This document shows positions 25,464-33,211 of a DNA stretch of 37,633 nucleotides, in pieces; the first letter of the stretch is position 1, and the number at the start of each line of letters is the position of its first letter. The notes under the pieces are model-generated. The model made no database searches and was not told where the DNA came from. It worked only from the letters and a program-made list of their open reading frames with translations. The position numbers and the translations under genes were made by a program. The stretch is from Akkermansiaceae bacterium (GTDB lineage Bacteria > Verrucomicrobiota > Verrucomicrobiia > Verrucomicrobiales > Akkermansiaceae): positions 4,481 to 42,113 of the forward strand of contig WTJZ01000071.1 in assembly GCA_011524615.1 (NCBI GenBank). Direction: 5' to 3'.

Positions 25464-26744
25464 TTAAGAGCGACATGCACGAGCCTCCGCCCCGCTCGCA
25501 TCCAATGCGGCTTGCAGGACGCGATCCATCATAGGCATCTTCATCACCCAGCCTATGTATGCAAACCTCACATCCAGGTGCTGAAAGGCCTCCGCTACGG
25601 CTCTCACACCATCCTCGACGACATCCCCGCGCTCATACCTGATTCGACTTAATATCTCGTGATGCTCCTCCGCATCCCTCATCTCGAGCGCTTCAGGGTT
25701 TTGCTTTTTTAACCATAGCCTCAACTGACCACAAATCCCACAAGTTTGAGAAATATATAGCTGCCCCTCAGGATAACTCACAGGCGTTAATCTAACCATG
25801 TAAGGTCTCCTCCCTTTCCGGTAACTGCCCCACTCAGCTCCAAATCGGCGTTGCATATCCTCTCCTTCTGACCAATTCGCTATCCCCAGCGAGTAAACCA
25901 CAGACATCACCGCCACCACAACTGGCACCCAACTGCCAATCATCCATCCCCAGACTAGCAAGCAGAAACACATTGAGAGCTGCATCGGATTACGGCAATA
26001 CGCGTAAACTCCGGTAGTCACTAACTTAACGGGAGGGTCATAAGGAATAGGCGTTCCGCCCCCTCGGGTCGCAAACTCAATCACACCCGACACTCCAGGA
26101 ACCGCCAAGAACAACAAGACTACTACAAACATCCCATTCTCGATCCGCCCTCTTTCCCCGATTCGTTCCATAGCAGCAGACAACGCAGAACTCTCCACCA
26201 TAAAGGGAAGCAGGAACGTAGCGAGTAAGATAAAGGTCAAGGAGACAAACAAAGCCCTAAACTCCACCCAGTGGTACTCTATTACCGCATAATTCATCAC
26301 CAGCGAAGGAACTAATACTAACAATATTAATAAAGCCTCACCAATCAACCACCCCTCCTCTAATTCGAGTAAGGGAGATAGCATGGGCATCAGCAGGAGA
26401 TCGATGACTAGAGACAACACTACAGTCACCACGGTCGCCATTAACCACCCTAATCTCCGTATGAAGAATTGCAAAAAGGTAGCCAAACTCCCCCATAGAA
26501 CGACCCAGCCCAGATAGAGCCCAACAGGCATCCCCAAGACCAGACTCCCCTCACTAGGAAATCCCCAACCTCCGGCACTCACCATCCACAGGTTCACCAC
26601 AGGGAGCATCACAGCGTGCCATACTACCGACACAAGCACAGCAACCCATACTCGCTGATGCCAAGCTCCTAGTATACCCACCAATAACGCGGATACGAGA
26701 GGCAGGTACAGAGCCACCCCTTCGACCAAGAGAGCCCGATCCAT
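25464..26744 (-). CDS. Polytopic membrane protein with methyltransferase-like and DCC/thioredoxin-like domains
   Basis: About 426 residues. The N-terminal 200 residues are hydrophobic helices without a motif I can name (contains GWGFPSEGSLVLGMPVGLYL). Residues about 205-325 resemble isoprenylcysteine/phospholipid methyltransferases (ICMT/PEMT fold): TTGVYAYCRNPMQLSMCFC followed by EGEDMQRRFGAEWGSYRKGRRPY, matching the RNP and FG-x-EW-x-Y signatures. The C-terminal 95 residues begin with QTCGICGQL, a CXXC redox motif, and end like DUF393/DCC thiol-disulfide oxidoreductases. The frame can start at TTG 26753, but the ATG at 26742-26744, one base after the stop of the upstream gene, is more likely; translation is coupled. 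The substrate, possibly a lipid or pigment, is unknown. Confidence 0.75.
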   Translation of the reverse strand: MDRALLVEGVALYLPLVSALLVGILGAWHQRVWVAVLVSVVWHAVMLPVVNLWMVSAGGWGFPSEGSLVLGMPVGLYLGWVVLWGSLATFLQFFIRRLGWLMATVVTVVLSLVIDLLLMPMLSPLLELEEGWLIGEALLILLVLVPSLVMNYAVIEYHWVEFRALFVSLTFILLATFLLPFMVESSALSAAMERIGERGRIENGMFVVVLLFLAVPGVSGVIEFATRGGGTPIPYDPPVKLVTTGVYAYCRNPMQLSMCFCLLVWGWMIGSWVPVVVAVMSVVYSLGIANWSEGEDMQRRFGAEWGSYRKGRRPYMVRLTPVSYPEGQLYISQTCGICGQLRLWLKKQNPEALEMRDAEEHHEILSRIRYERGDVVEDGVRAVAEAFQHLDVRFAYIGWVMKMPMMDRVLQAALDASGAEARACRS

Positions 26745-26745
26745 G

Positions 26746-27618
26746 TTACTCAAAGGTTTGATCCACTAAATACTCACCCGCCAACTTCACCCCATATCGC
26801 TCCAACGGTTTAAAGTACCATGCGGGATCTAGTAACCGATCATACTTCATCTCTATCTGCACTACACATCCATTGTCACCTTCCTCCCGTAGAGACCAAG
26901 TAATCGTCTTCCAGTCCAACCAGTGAGCGATGTGGCTCTCATCCCTCACACACGTATACTTAATCATATCCCCCTCCTGCTCCTCTACACGCAAGACCAA
27001 ATCTCCCGGCTCCCCCTCTCCACCTGCAAAGTGGATTACCTTCTCCCCGGCACGACCCTCTACACTCTGGGGGAGCGGAAAGCCTAACCTAAAAAACGCT
27101 GGGATCTCGTCTAAATCAAACTGAGGCCCCTGAATCAACAACTCCCGAGCCTCCTCTATTGGCAACTCAACTTCACACTCCACCGTAACCGATTCTGCCC
27201 GTTCGAAAGATAACGCATCCACTACCCCCTCTAGACTACACACTAACAACACCCCTACTATACAGCTATTCAACTTCTTCCGCTCCTTCGCCCGATCTAC
27301 ATTATGCCCTATCACTCCACCGACCAAATAAAACAAGGGCGCAGCCATTAAGATACAGACCACTCCCTCAATTAATAGGATCCCTGATAATAATAACGCC
27401 AATGTGATCCCCTTCATAATGACTCCTGTTGCACTCTTCGGCTTGGGCGCACACGCTAGTGCAATCGAGAGAAACAGCGGTATCCCAATAAACAGTAAGC
27501 TACTCTGCTCCAAATGATTCCTATCCAGAATCCGATATCCCAGTGACGCCATAGCCACCACTACACAGATCACAATCCAACTCTTAACCGACTTTGACAT
27601 CTCTCTCTGCTGCTTCAT
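26746..27618 (-). CDS. Membrane protein with C-terminal START-like domain
   Basis: About 290 residues. The ATG at 27616-27618 has AGAGGTGG four bases upstream and is preferred to the TTG at 27654. The first 130 residues hold about four hydrophobic helices (WIVICVVVAMASLGY, SLLFIGIPLFLSIALAC, ITLALLLSGILLIEGVVCILMAAPLFYLVGG). The rest is a soluble domain: VTVECEVELPIEEARELLI, RAGEKVIHFAGG, HIAHWLDWKTITWSLREEG and VQIEMKYDRLLDPAWYF. This order of strands and the final helix resembles SRPBCC/START-like domains. It stops one base before the methyltransferase-like gene. The function is unknown; a joint role in membrane lipid or pigment chemistry is a guess from the coupling. Confidence 0.7.
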   Translation of the reverse strand: MKQQREMSKSVKSWIVICVVVAMASLGYRILDRNHLEQSSLLFIGIPLFLSIALACAPKPKSATGVIMKGITLALLLSGILLIEGVVCILMAAPLFYLVGGVIGHNVDRAKERKKLNSCIVGVLLVCSLEGVVDALSFERAESVTVECEVELPIEEARELLIQGPQFDLDEIPAFFRLGFPLPQSVEGRAGEKVIHFAGGEGEPGDLVLRVEEQEGDMIKYTCVRDESHIAHWLDWKTITWSLREEGDNGCVVQIEMKYDRLLDPAWYFKPLERYGVKLAGEYLVDQTFE

Positions 27619-27801
27619 TAATCCACCTCTAAGCAAAACCAAACACAATATCAAGTATTTTCAGAAAATACTGAAACAAAATAAAGAGCGCGCCACATTT
27701 ACAGACTAAATGCTTTACATTAACCCCACTTATAATTAACAAAACTCATCTCTATCATCATTCAAACTTATATAAGAATATAGATATTGAGACCCATTAT
27801 C

Positions 27802-27862
27802 ATCAGTTGATAAACTGATACCTTTCATCAAAAAATCGCATAGCTCCAAAACCTTAATTGGA
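27802..27862 (+). promoter_or_regulatory. Two inverted repeats upstream of the redox locus
   Basis: ATCAGTT-GATA-AACTGAT (27802-27819) is a perfect 7-bp inverted repeat, and CTCCAA with TTGGAG (27843-27862) is a second. Both lie within 85 bases of the TTG start at 27886, in an AT-rich region. They may be a regulator site and a leader hairpin. The first does not match an FNR box. Confidence 0.4.
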
Positions 27863-27885
27863 GTGCCAAGTGCTAATAGTAGTCG

Positions 27886-29907
27886 TTGGCTACTTCATTT
27901 ACATCTCGAACCAAAGGGCAGAACGCGACCAAACTAACTGGCATCAAGGGTGACGAAAAGATCCTGGTGATCGGCAATGGTATGGTCGGATTGCACTTCT
28001 GTAAGTCTCTCATCAAAAGAGGTCTAAATAAGACGCACCGCATTCAAGTCATCGGTGCGGAGAAGGAGCCTGCCTACGACCGCATTCACCTCTCTGAATA
28101 CGTCGAAACCAAGACCGCAGACAACTTAATCTTCCAGCCTAAGCACTGGTACTCCGAGAACCATATAGATCTCACACTAGGTGAAAAGGTGATCAAAGTA
28201 GACTCAGATGATAAGTGTGTCTATACGAATAAGGGTGATCGCCATGAATATGACATCTTAGTTTTCGCCACGGGCTCAAGAGCCTTCGCGCCACCGATCG
28301 ATGGCATCGATAACAGCAAAGTAATTCTCTACAGAACGATCGAAGACGTCCAAAAGATCGTTTCCCTCTCAGAAGGTAAGGAGCACGCCACCATTATTGG
28401 AGGAGGACTCCTCGGTCTAGAGGCCGCACAAGCGGTCCAAAAGCTCCAACTCTCCTCGACCGTCATTCACCTTGGTGGGCACCTCATGCCCGCACAACTC
28501 AACCCCGCAGCGAGTACACGCCTCAAGAATATCGTCGAGTCTCAGGGCATAGAAGTCCTCCTCAAGGGGAACACCACTCAGATCAAAGAGTCTCATGACA
28601 GACTGACCCTCACACTAGATGACGGTCGCACCAAGGAAACAGACCTCGTCATCGTCTCTGCGGGGATCAGACCAAACTCAGAGGTCGCGCAAGAAGCAGG
28701 TATCAAGTGCGGTATCCGCGGAGGAATCGTCGTGGATAACCATATGGCGACCAGTGTCGACGGGATCTTCGCGATCGGAGAGTGCGCGCTCTTCAGAGGA
28801 AACATCTACGGCCTCGCTGCCCCTGGTTACGCGATGGCTGCCCACTTGGTCGCACGCCTAGCAGGTGACAAGATCGCTCCAATGCAGAAGCCAGACCTCT
28901 CGACCAAGTTAAAGATGGTCGGAGTAGACGTCACGACCATTGGTAACGCCCTCAATGATGGAGTACTCATCGAGTATAAGTCGGAGGACACCTACCGCGC
29001 CGTCACCATGACACCAAAGGGTGACCTCGTCGGTGCTCTCGGAGTAGGCGACTGGCCCGAAGCAAACCGAATTCAATCTCTCTACCAAGAAGGCGCCGTC
29101 ATCTCACAGAAGGAGAAAGACCTCTTCATCAAAGAAGGGATCCTCCGTGATGATACCGGTGAGGAGAACTCCGTACAACAATGGCCCGATAATCGCATCC
29201 TATGTAACTGCATGGGTGTGACCAAGGGCGAGATTGTTGACTGCTTCAAGACCTGTGGCGTCGATCCTGACGCGATCGCTAAGAAGACAGGAGCATCTGA
29301 TGTCTGTGGCTCATGTCGCCCACTGCTCGAGGAGCTCTGTAATAAGCCACCTTCTACCCCGACTAAGCCTGTCGCGATCAAGCGCCTTCTTACCCTCTCT
29401 ATCATCGCCTTAGTAGGCATCGCCGCCATCCTCATTCTCCCACCAGCTCCAATCGCTGACTCTGTAGAGTCATGGTACTATAAGATCGATAAGCTCTGGC
29501 GTAGTAACGTGGTCAAGCAAATCACTGGCTATGCCGTCATGCTAGTCTTCCTCCTCGGGCTACTGATCTCACTGCGTAAGAGGTTCAAGTGGTTCCGCTT
29601 CGGACACTTTAACCGTTGGCGTGTATTCCATGCCCTGTTCGGGGTTATTTCCGTGATCACCCTCTTCTTCCACACAGGATTCCACTTCGGGGATAATCTA
29701 AACTACTGGCTGATGCTCTGCTTCGTGCTCATTAATCTCCTTGGAGGAGTCGCGGGCATCGTCTCTGCGATAGAGTCCTCTGGTACGTCAGAGCTCGCTC
29801 TCAAGATGCGTAACTACAGACCGATCCTAGTCTATCTACACATCATCCTCTTCTGGCCTCTCCCTATCCTCTTAGCCTTCCACATCGCAGCAGCTTACCT
29901 GTATTAA
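27886..29907 (+). CDS. NirB-like FAD reductase + BFD [2Fe-2S] + two-haem b membrane domain fusion
   Basis: A 673-residue membrane reductase. Residues about 20-425 match the N-terminal half of NirB: FAD-binding VIGNGMVGLHFC, AYDRIHLSEYV, ATGSRAFAPPIDGID, NAD-binding ATIIGGGLLGLEAAQ, and GIFAIGECA. A BFD-like [2Fe-2S] domain follows, with Cys440, Cys442, Cys474 and Cys477. The NirB sirohaem half is absent; instead there are about five membrane helices. Two of them carry His582/His596 and His652/His666, each pair His-X13-His, the pattern of two stacked b haems in ferric-reductase/cytochrome b-type proteins. The likely job is electron transfer between cytoplasmic NAD(P)H and the periplasmic multihaem cytochrome encoded four bases downstream. 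The start is TTG: an in-frame TAG at 27880-27882 limits the frame, and the next ATG would cut into the FAD motif. Confidence 0.88.
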   Translation: MATSFTSRTKGQNATKLTGIKGDEKILVIGNGMVGLHFCKSLIKRGLNKTHRIQVIGAEKEPAYDRIHLSEYVETKTADNLIFQPKHWYSENHIDLTLGEKVIKVDSDDKCVYTNKGDRHEYDILVFATGSRAFAPPIDGIDNSKVILYRTIEDVQKIVSLSEGKEHATIIGGGLLGLEAAQAVQKLQLSSTVIHLGGHLMPAQLNPAASTRLKNIVESQGIEVLLKGNTTQIKESHDRLTLTLDDGRTKETDLVIVSAGIRPNSEVAQEAGIKCGIRGGIVVDNHMATSVDGIFAIGECALFRGNIYGLAAPGYAMAAHLVARLAGDKIAPMQKPDLSTKLKMVGVDVTTIGNALNDGVLIEYKSEDTYRAVTMTPKGDLVGALGVGDWPEANRIQSLYQEGAVISQKEKDLFIKEGILRDDTGEENSVQQWPDNRILCNCMGVTKGEIVDCFKTCGVDPDAIAKKTGASDVCGSCRPLLEELCNKPPSTPTKPVAIKRLLTLSIIALVGIAAILILPPAPIADSVESWYYKIDKLWRSNVVKQITGYAVMLVFLLGLLISLRKRFKWFRFGHFNRWRVFHALFGVISVITLFFHTGFHFGDNLNYWLMLCFVLINLLGGVAGIVSAIESSGTSELALKMRNYRPILVYLHIILFWPLPILLAFHIAAAYLY

Positions 29908-29911
29908 TCTC

Positions 29912-31351
29912 ATGATCTCTTTCCTTAAATCTTACAAGAACACCCTCATCTGGTTCGTGCTTGCAGGCGTCCTTGGAGGATACTTGAGCTATATCTTCTT
30001 CTACAGTGAGGATAAGACTGCCATCCTACCCGGTACCACCACTAACGGTCACCACCAGATCGAACAACAGTGTGATGTCTGCCATACTAATGAGAAGAAG
30101 AAAAACGTCTTCACCAGCTCTGGAGTACCGAACTCCGCTTGCACCAATTGTCATGGAGAAGACCTTGAGAACTTCAGTGACTCTCACCCGACGCGCAAGT
30201 TCAAGAACCCAGAGAATGCGATCTTCACCCAGCATATCGATGCCCTCAGCTGTGTCGAATGTCACTCCGAGCACAATGCCAAAATTACAGAGAATATGGG
30301 CGTCACCATCCCTGAGGACTTCTGCGCACACTGTCACGAGGTCACGCTGGAAAACCTCGAGTCGCACCAAACCCTCGCCTTCAATACCTGTGACGCTTCA
30401 GGCTGTCACAACTACCATGATAATGTCGCGCTAGCACCAGGCTTCCTCCTCAAGCAATTCAATGTCGCTGACCACAAGGAGGTGAAGATCAGACCTACTG
30501 GCGACTTACTCGACCGTATGGCCGAAGAAGGTATCCGACTCAAAGACCCTCTCACCGCCTCACAAGCAAACGCACCAGCCGATAAACTAGAAGACGGGAC
30601 ACACCTCGATGACTGGGATCACTCTGCACATGCTCGAGCTGGAGTCAACTGCATGGACTGCCACACCGATCGTCGTAATGCTCCTGGAGTAGCATGGATC
30701 GAGAACCCAACACACAAGACCTGTGCCAAGTGTCACGATGTCGAAACTGAGGACTTCTACAAAGGCAAACACGGCATGCGCCTGAAGGAGGACTTAAGCC
30801 CGATGACTCCTGCTATGGCCCGTATCGCCATGCATACAGATGCGGCGCACCAAGAACTCGACTGTAACTCCTGTCACACCTCTCACCGCTACGACCGAGA
30901 GTTCGCCTCCTATCAAGCGTGTATCCAGTGTCATGACGATGAACACACTCAGAACTACGAGAAGTCCAAGCACTTCAAGGCATGGAAGAGTGAGATCAAA
31001 CACGCATCCCCGACCGGCAGCGGAGTCTCCTGCGCTACCTGCCACATGCCGACAGTCGAGCGCGGTGGTAGCCTAGTGGTGAACCATAACCAAAGCGAAA
31101 ACCTTACCCCGAACGAAAAGATGCTGAAGAACACCTGCCTACACTGCCACGGTGCAGAGTTCGCCATGAGTGCGCTCGCAGATGAGAACCTGATACAGAA
31201 GAACTTCTTCGGTGAACCAGAGCGCCGCCATCCAGGTGTCAGTTGGGCCGTAGAGGCGGCTGTCAAGCGAGGGCATGAAGCTGAGGAAGAAATGAAAGCA
31301 TACCTAGAAGCCTTTAAAGACAACGAAGTCATCGAATACAACCAACGATAA
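29912..31351 (+). CDS. Membrane-anchored multihaem cytochrome c (10 CXXCH + 1 CX4CH)
   Basis: A 479-residue periplasmic cytochrome with an N-terminal signal anchor (TLIWFVLAGVLGGYLSYIFFY). Haem motifs in order: CDVCH, CTNCH, CVECH, CAHCH, CDASGCH (Cys160-His166, a CX4CH type known from cytochrome c3 proteins), CMDCH, CAKCH, CNSCH, CIQCH, CATCH, CLHCH. That predicts ten or eleven c haems. GVSCATCHMP recalls the octahaem hydroxylamine oxidoreductase/NrfA group, but no CXXCK catalytic haem is seen, so a catalytic role is uncertain and electron transfer is the safer call. It starts four bases after the FAD/haem b fusion gene and is surely co-translated. A weak terminator follows (31389-31415). 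Confidence 0.92.
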   Translation: MISFLKSYKNTLIWFVLAGVLGGYLSYIFFYSEDKTAILPGTTTNGHHQIEQQCDVCHTNEKKKNVFTSSGVPNSACTNCHGEDLENFSDSHPTRKFKNPENAIFTQHIDALSCVECHSEHNAKITENMGVTIPEDFCAHCHEVTLENLESHQTLAFNTCDASGCHNYHDNVALAPGFLLKQFNVADHKEVKIRPTGDLLDRMAEEGIRLKDPLTASQANAPADKLEDGTHLDDWDHSAHARAGVNCMDCHTDRRNAPGVAWIENPTHKTCAKCHDVETEDFYKGKHGMRLKEDLSPMTPAMARIAMHTDAAHQELDCNSCHTSHRYDREFASYQACIQCHDDEHTQNYEKSKHFKAWKSEIKHASPTGSGVSCATCHMPTVERGGSLVVNHNQSENLTPNEKMLKNTCLHCHGAEFAMSALADENLIQKNFFGEPERRHPGVSWAVEAAVKRGHEAEEEMKAYLEAFKDNEVIEYNQR

Positions 31352-31388
31352 CCCCTTTCTCTCCCGCCCTGCGGGAATGAAAAAATCG

Positions 31389-31415
31389 GAGAATCGGCTC
31401 ACCAGTTTGATTCTC
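31389..31415 (+). terminator. Weak terminator-like hairpin after the multihaem cytochrome gene
   Basis: The stem GAGAATC/GATTCTC (7 bp, 13-base loop) is followed by TTTCC. A second small stem, TCCCGC with GCGGGA, lies just before it (about 31362-31376). Partial read-through to the next genes is likely. Confidence 0.45.
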
Positions 31416-31480
31416 TTTCCACAAACAACCAACCAATAGAGCCGATCTCCAGAGAGGCTACTAACCTAAAAAACAAGACT

Positions 31481-32104
31481 ATGAAACTGAAAAAGCAAAT
31501 CGCTAGCGCACTTATTGCGCTCGGAGCAAGCTCAATGCTTCTCGGACTCTGCTCATGCGGCGGAAGTTCAGAGGCTACAACAGATGCAGATTACTCAGCA
31601 GAGCAGGTCGCAGAAGCACTCTACACCGTACTCTTCGCTGACCGAAAAATGTATGCCTCTAAGATCGTTAACCGTCTCGTAAAAGAAGACAAGGTGATCA
31701 AGGCCCACGAAGAATGGAAAGAAAACAAAGCGCTTCTCCTCCCAGCACAGATGTTCCGTGAAGGAGCAGAAACTGTTGACGGTATGGACAAGCCTTTCGA
31801 GTTCTCTTACTCACTCCAGTCACTCTGGCCTCTCAACATGGAGAATGCTAAGAAGCGTACTCCAGCAGTAATGGAAGGTCTCGCAGCCGTATCAGACGAG
31901 TCATCTGAGTTCTACGGTAAGAAGTGGACCGGTGAAGAAGTCATCGGTGGGCAAAAGTACTTCGTCGGTGTTTACCCAGACCGTGCAGTCGCTCCAGCAT
32001 GTTGGACATGTCACAACAACCACGACAACCGTCAGCCTGACTATCCTGAATTCAAGAAGGGTGATGTTATGGGTGGTATCGTGATCCGTCTACCTAAGAG
32101 CTAA
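31481..32104 (+). CDS. Tll0287-like (DUF3365) haem-binding protein
   Basis: A 207-residue exported protein. The N-terminus (SALIALGASSMLLGLCSCGG) looks like a signal peptide, perhaps a lipoprotein signal at the CSC, though the lipobox is not classic. The mature part has a helical region (LYTVLFADRKMYASKIVNRLV), SLWPLNMENAKKRTPAVMEGL and, near the end, APACWTCHNNHDN with a single CXXCH haem site followed by KGDVMGGIVIRLP. This matches the Tll0287-like/DUF3365 family, whose members carry one haem and are proposed sensors or electron carriers. It sits 130 bases after the multihaem cytochrome and is followed by a strong terminator. Role in the redox locus: probable periplasmic electron or gas-binding partner. 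Confidence 0.82.
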   Translation: MKLKKQIASALIALGASSMLLGLCSCGGSSEATTDADYSAEQVAEALYTVLFADRKMYASKIVNRLVKEDKVIKAHEEWKENKALLLPAQMFREGAETVDGMDKPFEFSYSLQSLWPLNMENAKKRTPAVMEGLAAVSDESSEFYGKKWTGEEVIGGQKYFVGVYPDRAVAPACWTCHNNHDNRQPDYPEFKKGDVMGGIVIRLPKS

Positions 32105-32121
32105 GCCATATTGTTCTCATG

Positions 32122-32160
32122 GAGTAGGGGGATGGTTAGCCCCCCCTACTCAATTTTATT
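32122..32160 (+). terminator. Terminator after the Tll0287-like gene
   Basis: A perfect 10-bp GC-rich stem (GAGTAGGGGG with CCCCCTACTC), 10-base loop, followed by AATTTTATT. Confidence 0.88.
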
Positions 32161-32172
32161 CCCACACTCCCT

Positions 32173-32583
32173 ATGAAAAAGTTCGGACACCCAATCTACC
32201 TTCTCAGTGTTGGCCTCACCTTCGCCACCACCACCTTCCTGTCATGCCAGAAGGAAGAAGAAACCGCTCACGCACCCGCTAAGACACATCACCTCGCCGC
32301 AGATTGGGCTCCCTCTGACCCAGAACTCATTCTCGGTAAGAAAATCTATGATGCAGAGTGCGCCCTCTGCCACGACCATGGCGAAGAACAATCTCCCAAG
32401 TTAGGCAAAGAAAAGGAATGGGCCCATCGCAAGACCCAGCCTGTAGACGTCATTATCAAGAAGGCCATCGACGGCTTCCTCGGAGAAGACGGTGAAATGC
32501 CAGCCCGAGGCGGATCAGACTACCTCACTGATGAAGAGGTCGCAGCTGCTGTTAAGTTCATGCTCGCTACCCCCACCCACTAA
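32173..32583 (+). CDS. Small c-type cytochrome, probably a lipoprotein
   Basis: A 136-residue monohaem cytochrome. The N-terminus ends in TTFLSCQ, a plausible lipobox with Cys26 as the anchor. The haem site is CALCH in YDAECALCHDHGEE, and the axial Met is probably in GEMPARGG, followed by LTDEEVAAAVKFM, the usual final helix of class I cytochromes. It should carry electrons in the periplasm or on the outer membrane. It starts only 13 bases after the preceding terminator's T-tract, so its own promoter must overlap that hairpin, or it depends on read-through. Confidence 0.9.
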   Translation: MKKFGHPIYLLSVGLTFATTTFLSCQKEEETAHAPAKTHHLAADWAPSDPELILGKKIYDAECALCHDHGEEQSPKLGKEKEWAHRKTQPVDVIIKKAIDGFLGEDGEMPARGGSDYLTDEEVAAAVKFMLATPTH

Positions 32584-32630
32584 TCAACTTTCTCTACTCT
32601 TACTCAAGAACCCACAAAACCAAAAACATT

Positions 32631-33104
32631 ATGTCATTATTCAACTTCAAGAAAAAGGAAGCAGAAGCAGCACCAGCACAAGGACCACTTACCGAGGCTC
32701 AAAAAGACCTCGTCCAGTCTAGCTGGGAAAAGGTTGTCCCAATCGCAGATACCGCTGCAGAACTCTTCTACGGTAAGCTCTTCGAACTCGACCCAGCCGT
32801 TAAGCCTCTCTTCGCTAACAGCGATATGTCAGAGCAAGGTAAGAAGCTTATGCAAATGATCACCGTCGCAGTCAAAGGACTCGATAACCTCGGTGAACTC
32901 GTACCAGCAGTACAGAAGCTCGGCGAACGCCACAATGGCTACGGAGTCACAGCAGAGCACTACGATACCGTTGGTGCGGCTCTCCTCGACACCCTCGAAA
33001 AAGGACTCGGTGAGGCCTTCACTCCTGAGACTAAAGAGGCTTGGACGATCACATACACCACTCTCGCTTCTGTCATGAAGGAAGCTCAGTTCGGTAAGGC
33101 ATAA
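32631..33104 (+). CDS. Single-domain globin
   Basis: A 157-residue cytoplasmic haem protein of the bacterial haemoglobin/flavohaemoglobin globin-domain type. A charged N-terminal extension of about 20 residues precedes LTEAQKDLVQSSWEKVVP (helix A), AAELFYGKLFELDPAVKPLF (helices B-C), and LGERHNGYGVTAEHY, whose His is the likely proximal haem ligand. The end AWTITYTTLASVMKEA is helix H. There is no FAD/NAD reductase domain, so it is not Hmp. Such globins handle O2 or NO; the position 47 bases after a cytochrome in a NirB-like redox locus favours NO detoxification or nitrogen oxide chemistry, as an inference. A strong terminator follows. Confidence 0.93.
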   Translation: MSLFNFKKKEAEAAPAQGPLTEAQKDLVQSSWEKVVPIADTAAELFYGKLFELDPAVKPLFANSDMSEQGKKLMQMITVAVKGLDNLGELVPAVQKLGERHNGYGVTAEHYDTVGAALLDTLEKGLGEAFTPETKEAWTITYTTLASVMKEAQFGKA

Positions 33105-33154
33105 GCCCCGAACACCGCATATTCTGACCCACAGTTCAGTCTTGTCAACAAACG

Positions 33155-33192
33155 GTGCTACGTCTGGGTCAGGCGTAGCACTTCTTTTTTTC
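33155..33192 (+). terminator. Strong terminator after the globin gene
   Basis: A perfect 8-bp stem (GTGCTACG with CGTAGCAC) is followed by TTCTTTTTTTTC. The loop contains TGGGTCAG, which could also pair with CTGACCCA at about 33124-33131. Confidence 0.9.
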
Positions 33193-33211
33193 ACATCTCC
33201 TCTCTCTCGCT

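Noticed and set aside
27802-27819. FNR/CRP-type binding site
   Set aside because: The repeat ATCAGTT-N4-AACTGAT is palindromic but lacks the TTGAT-N4-ATCAA half-sites; it is kept only as an unnamed inverted repeat.
27886-29907. Complete NirB nitrite reductase
   Set aside because: The sirohaem/[4Fe-4S] nitrite reductase half is absent and is replaced by membrane helices.
29912-31351. NrfA-type ammonia-forming nitrite reductase
   Set aside because: NrfA has five haems with a CXXCK catalytic site in most members; this protein has ten or eleven sites, all ending in His, so the catalytic call is not supported.
33124-33181. Riboswitch formed by CTGACCCA/TGGGTCAG pairing with the globin terminator
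   Set aside because: The pairing uses the terminator loop rather than its stem and lies after the coding region, so it would not control the gene; a strong plain terminator explains the sequence.
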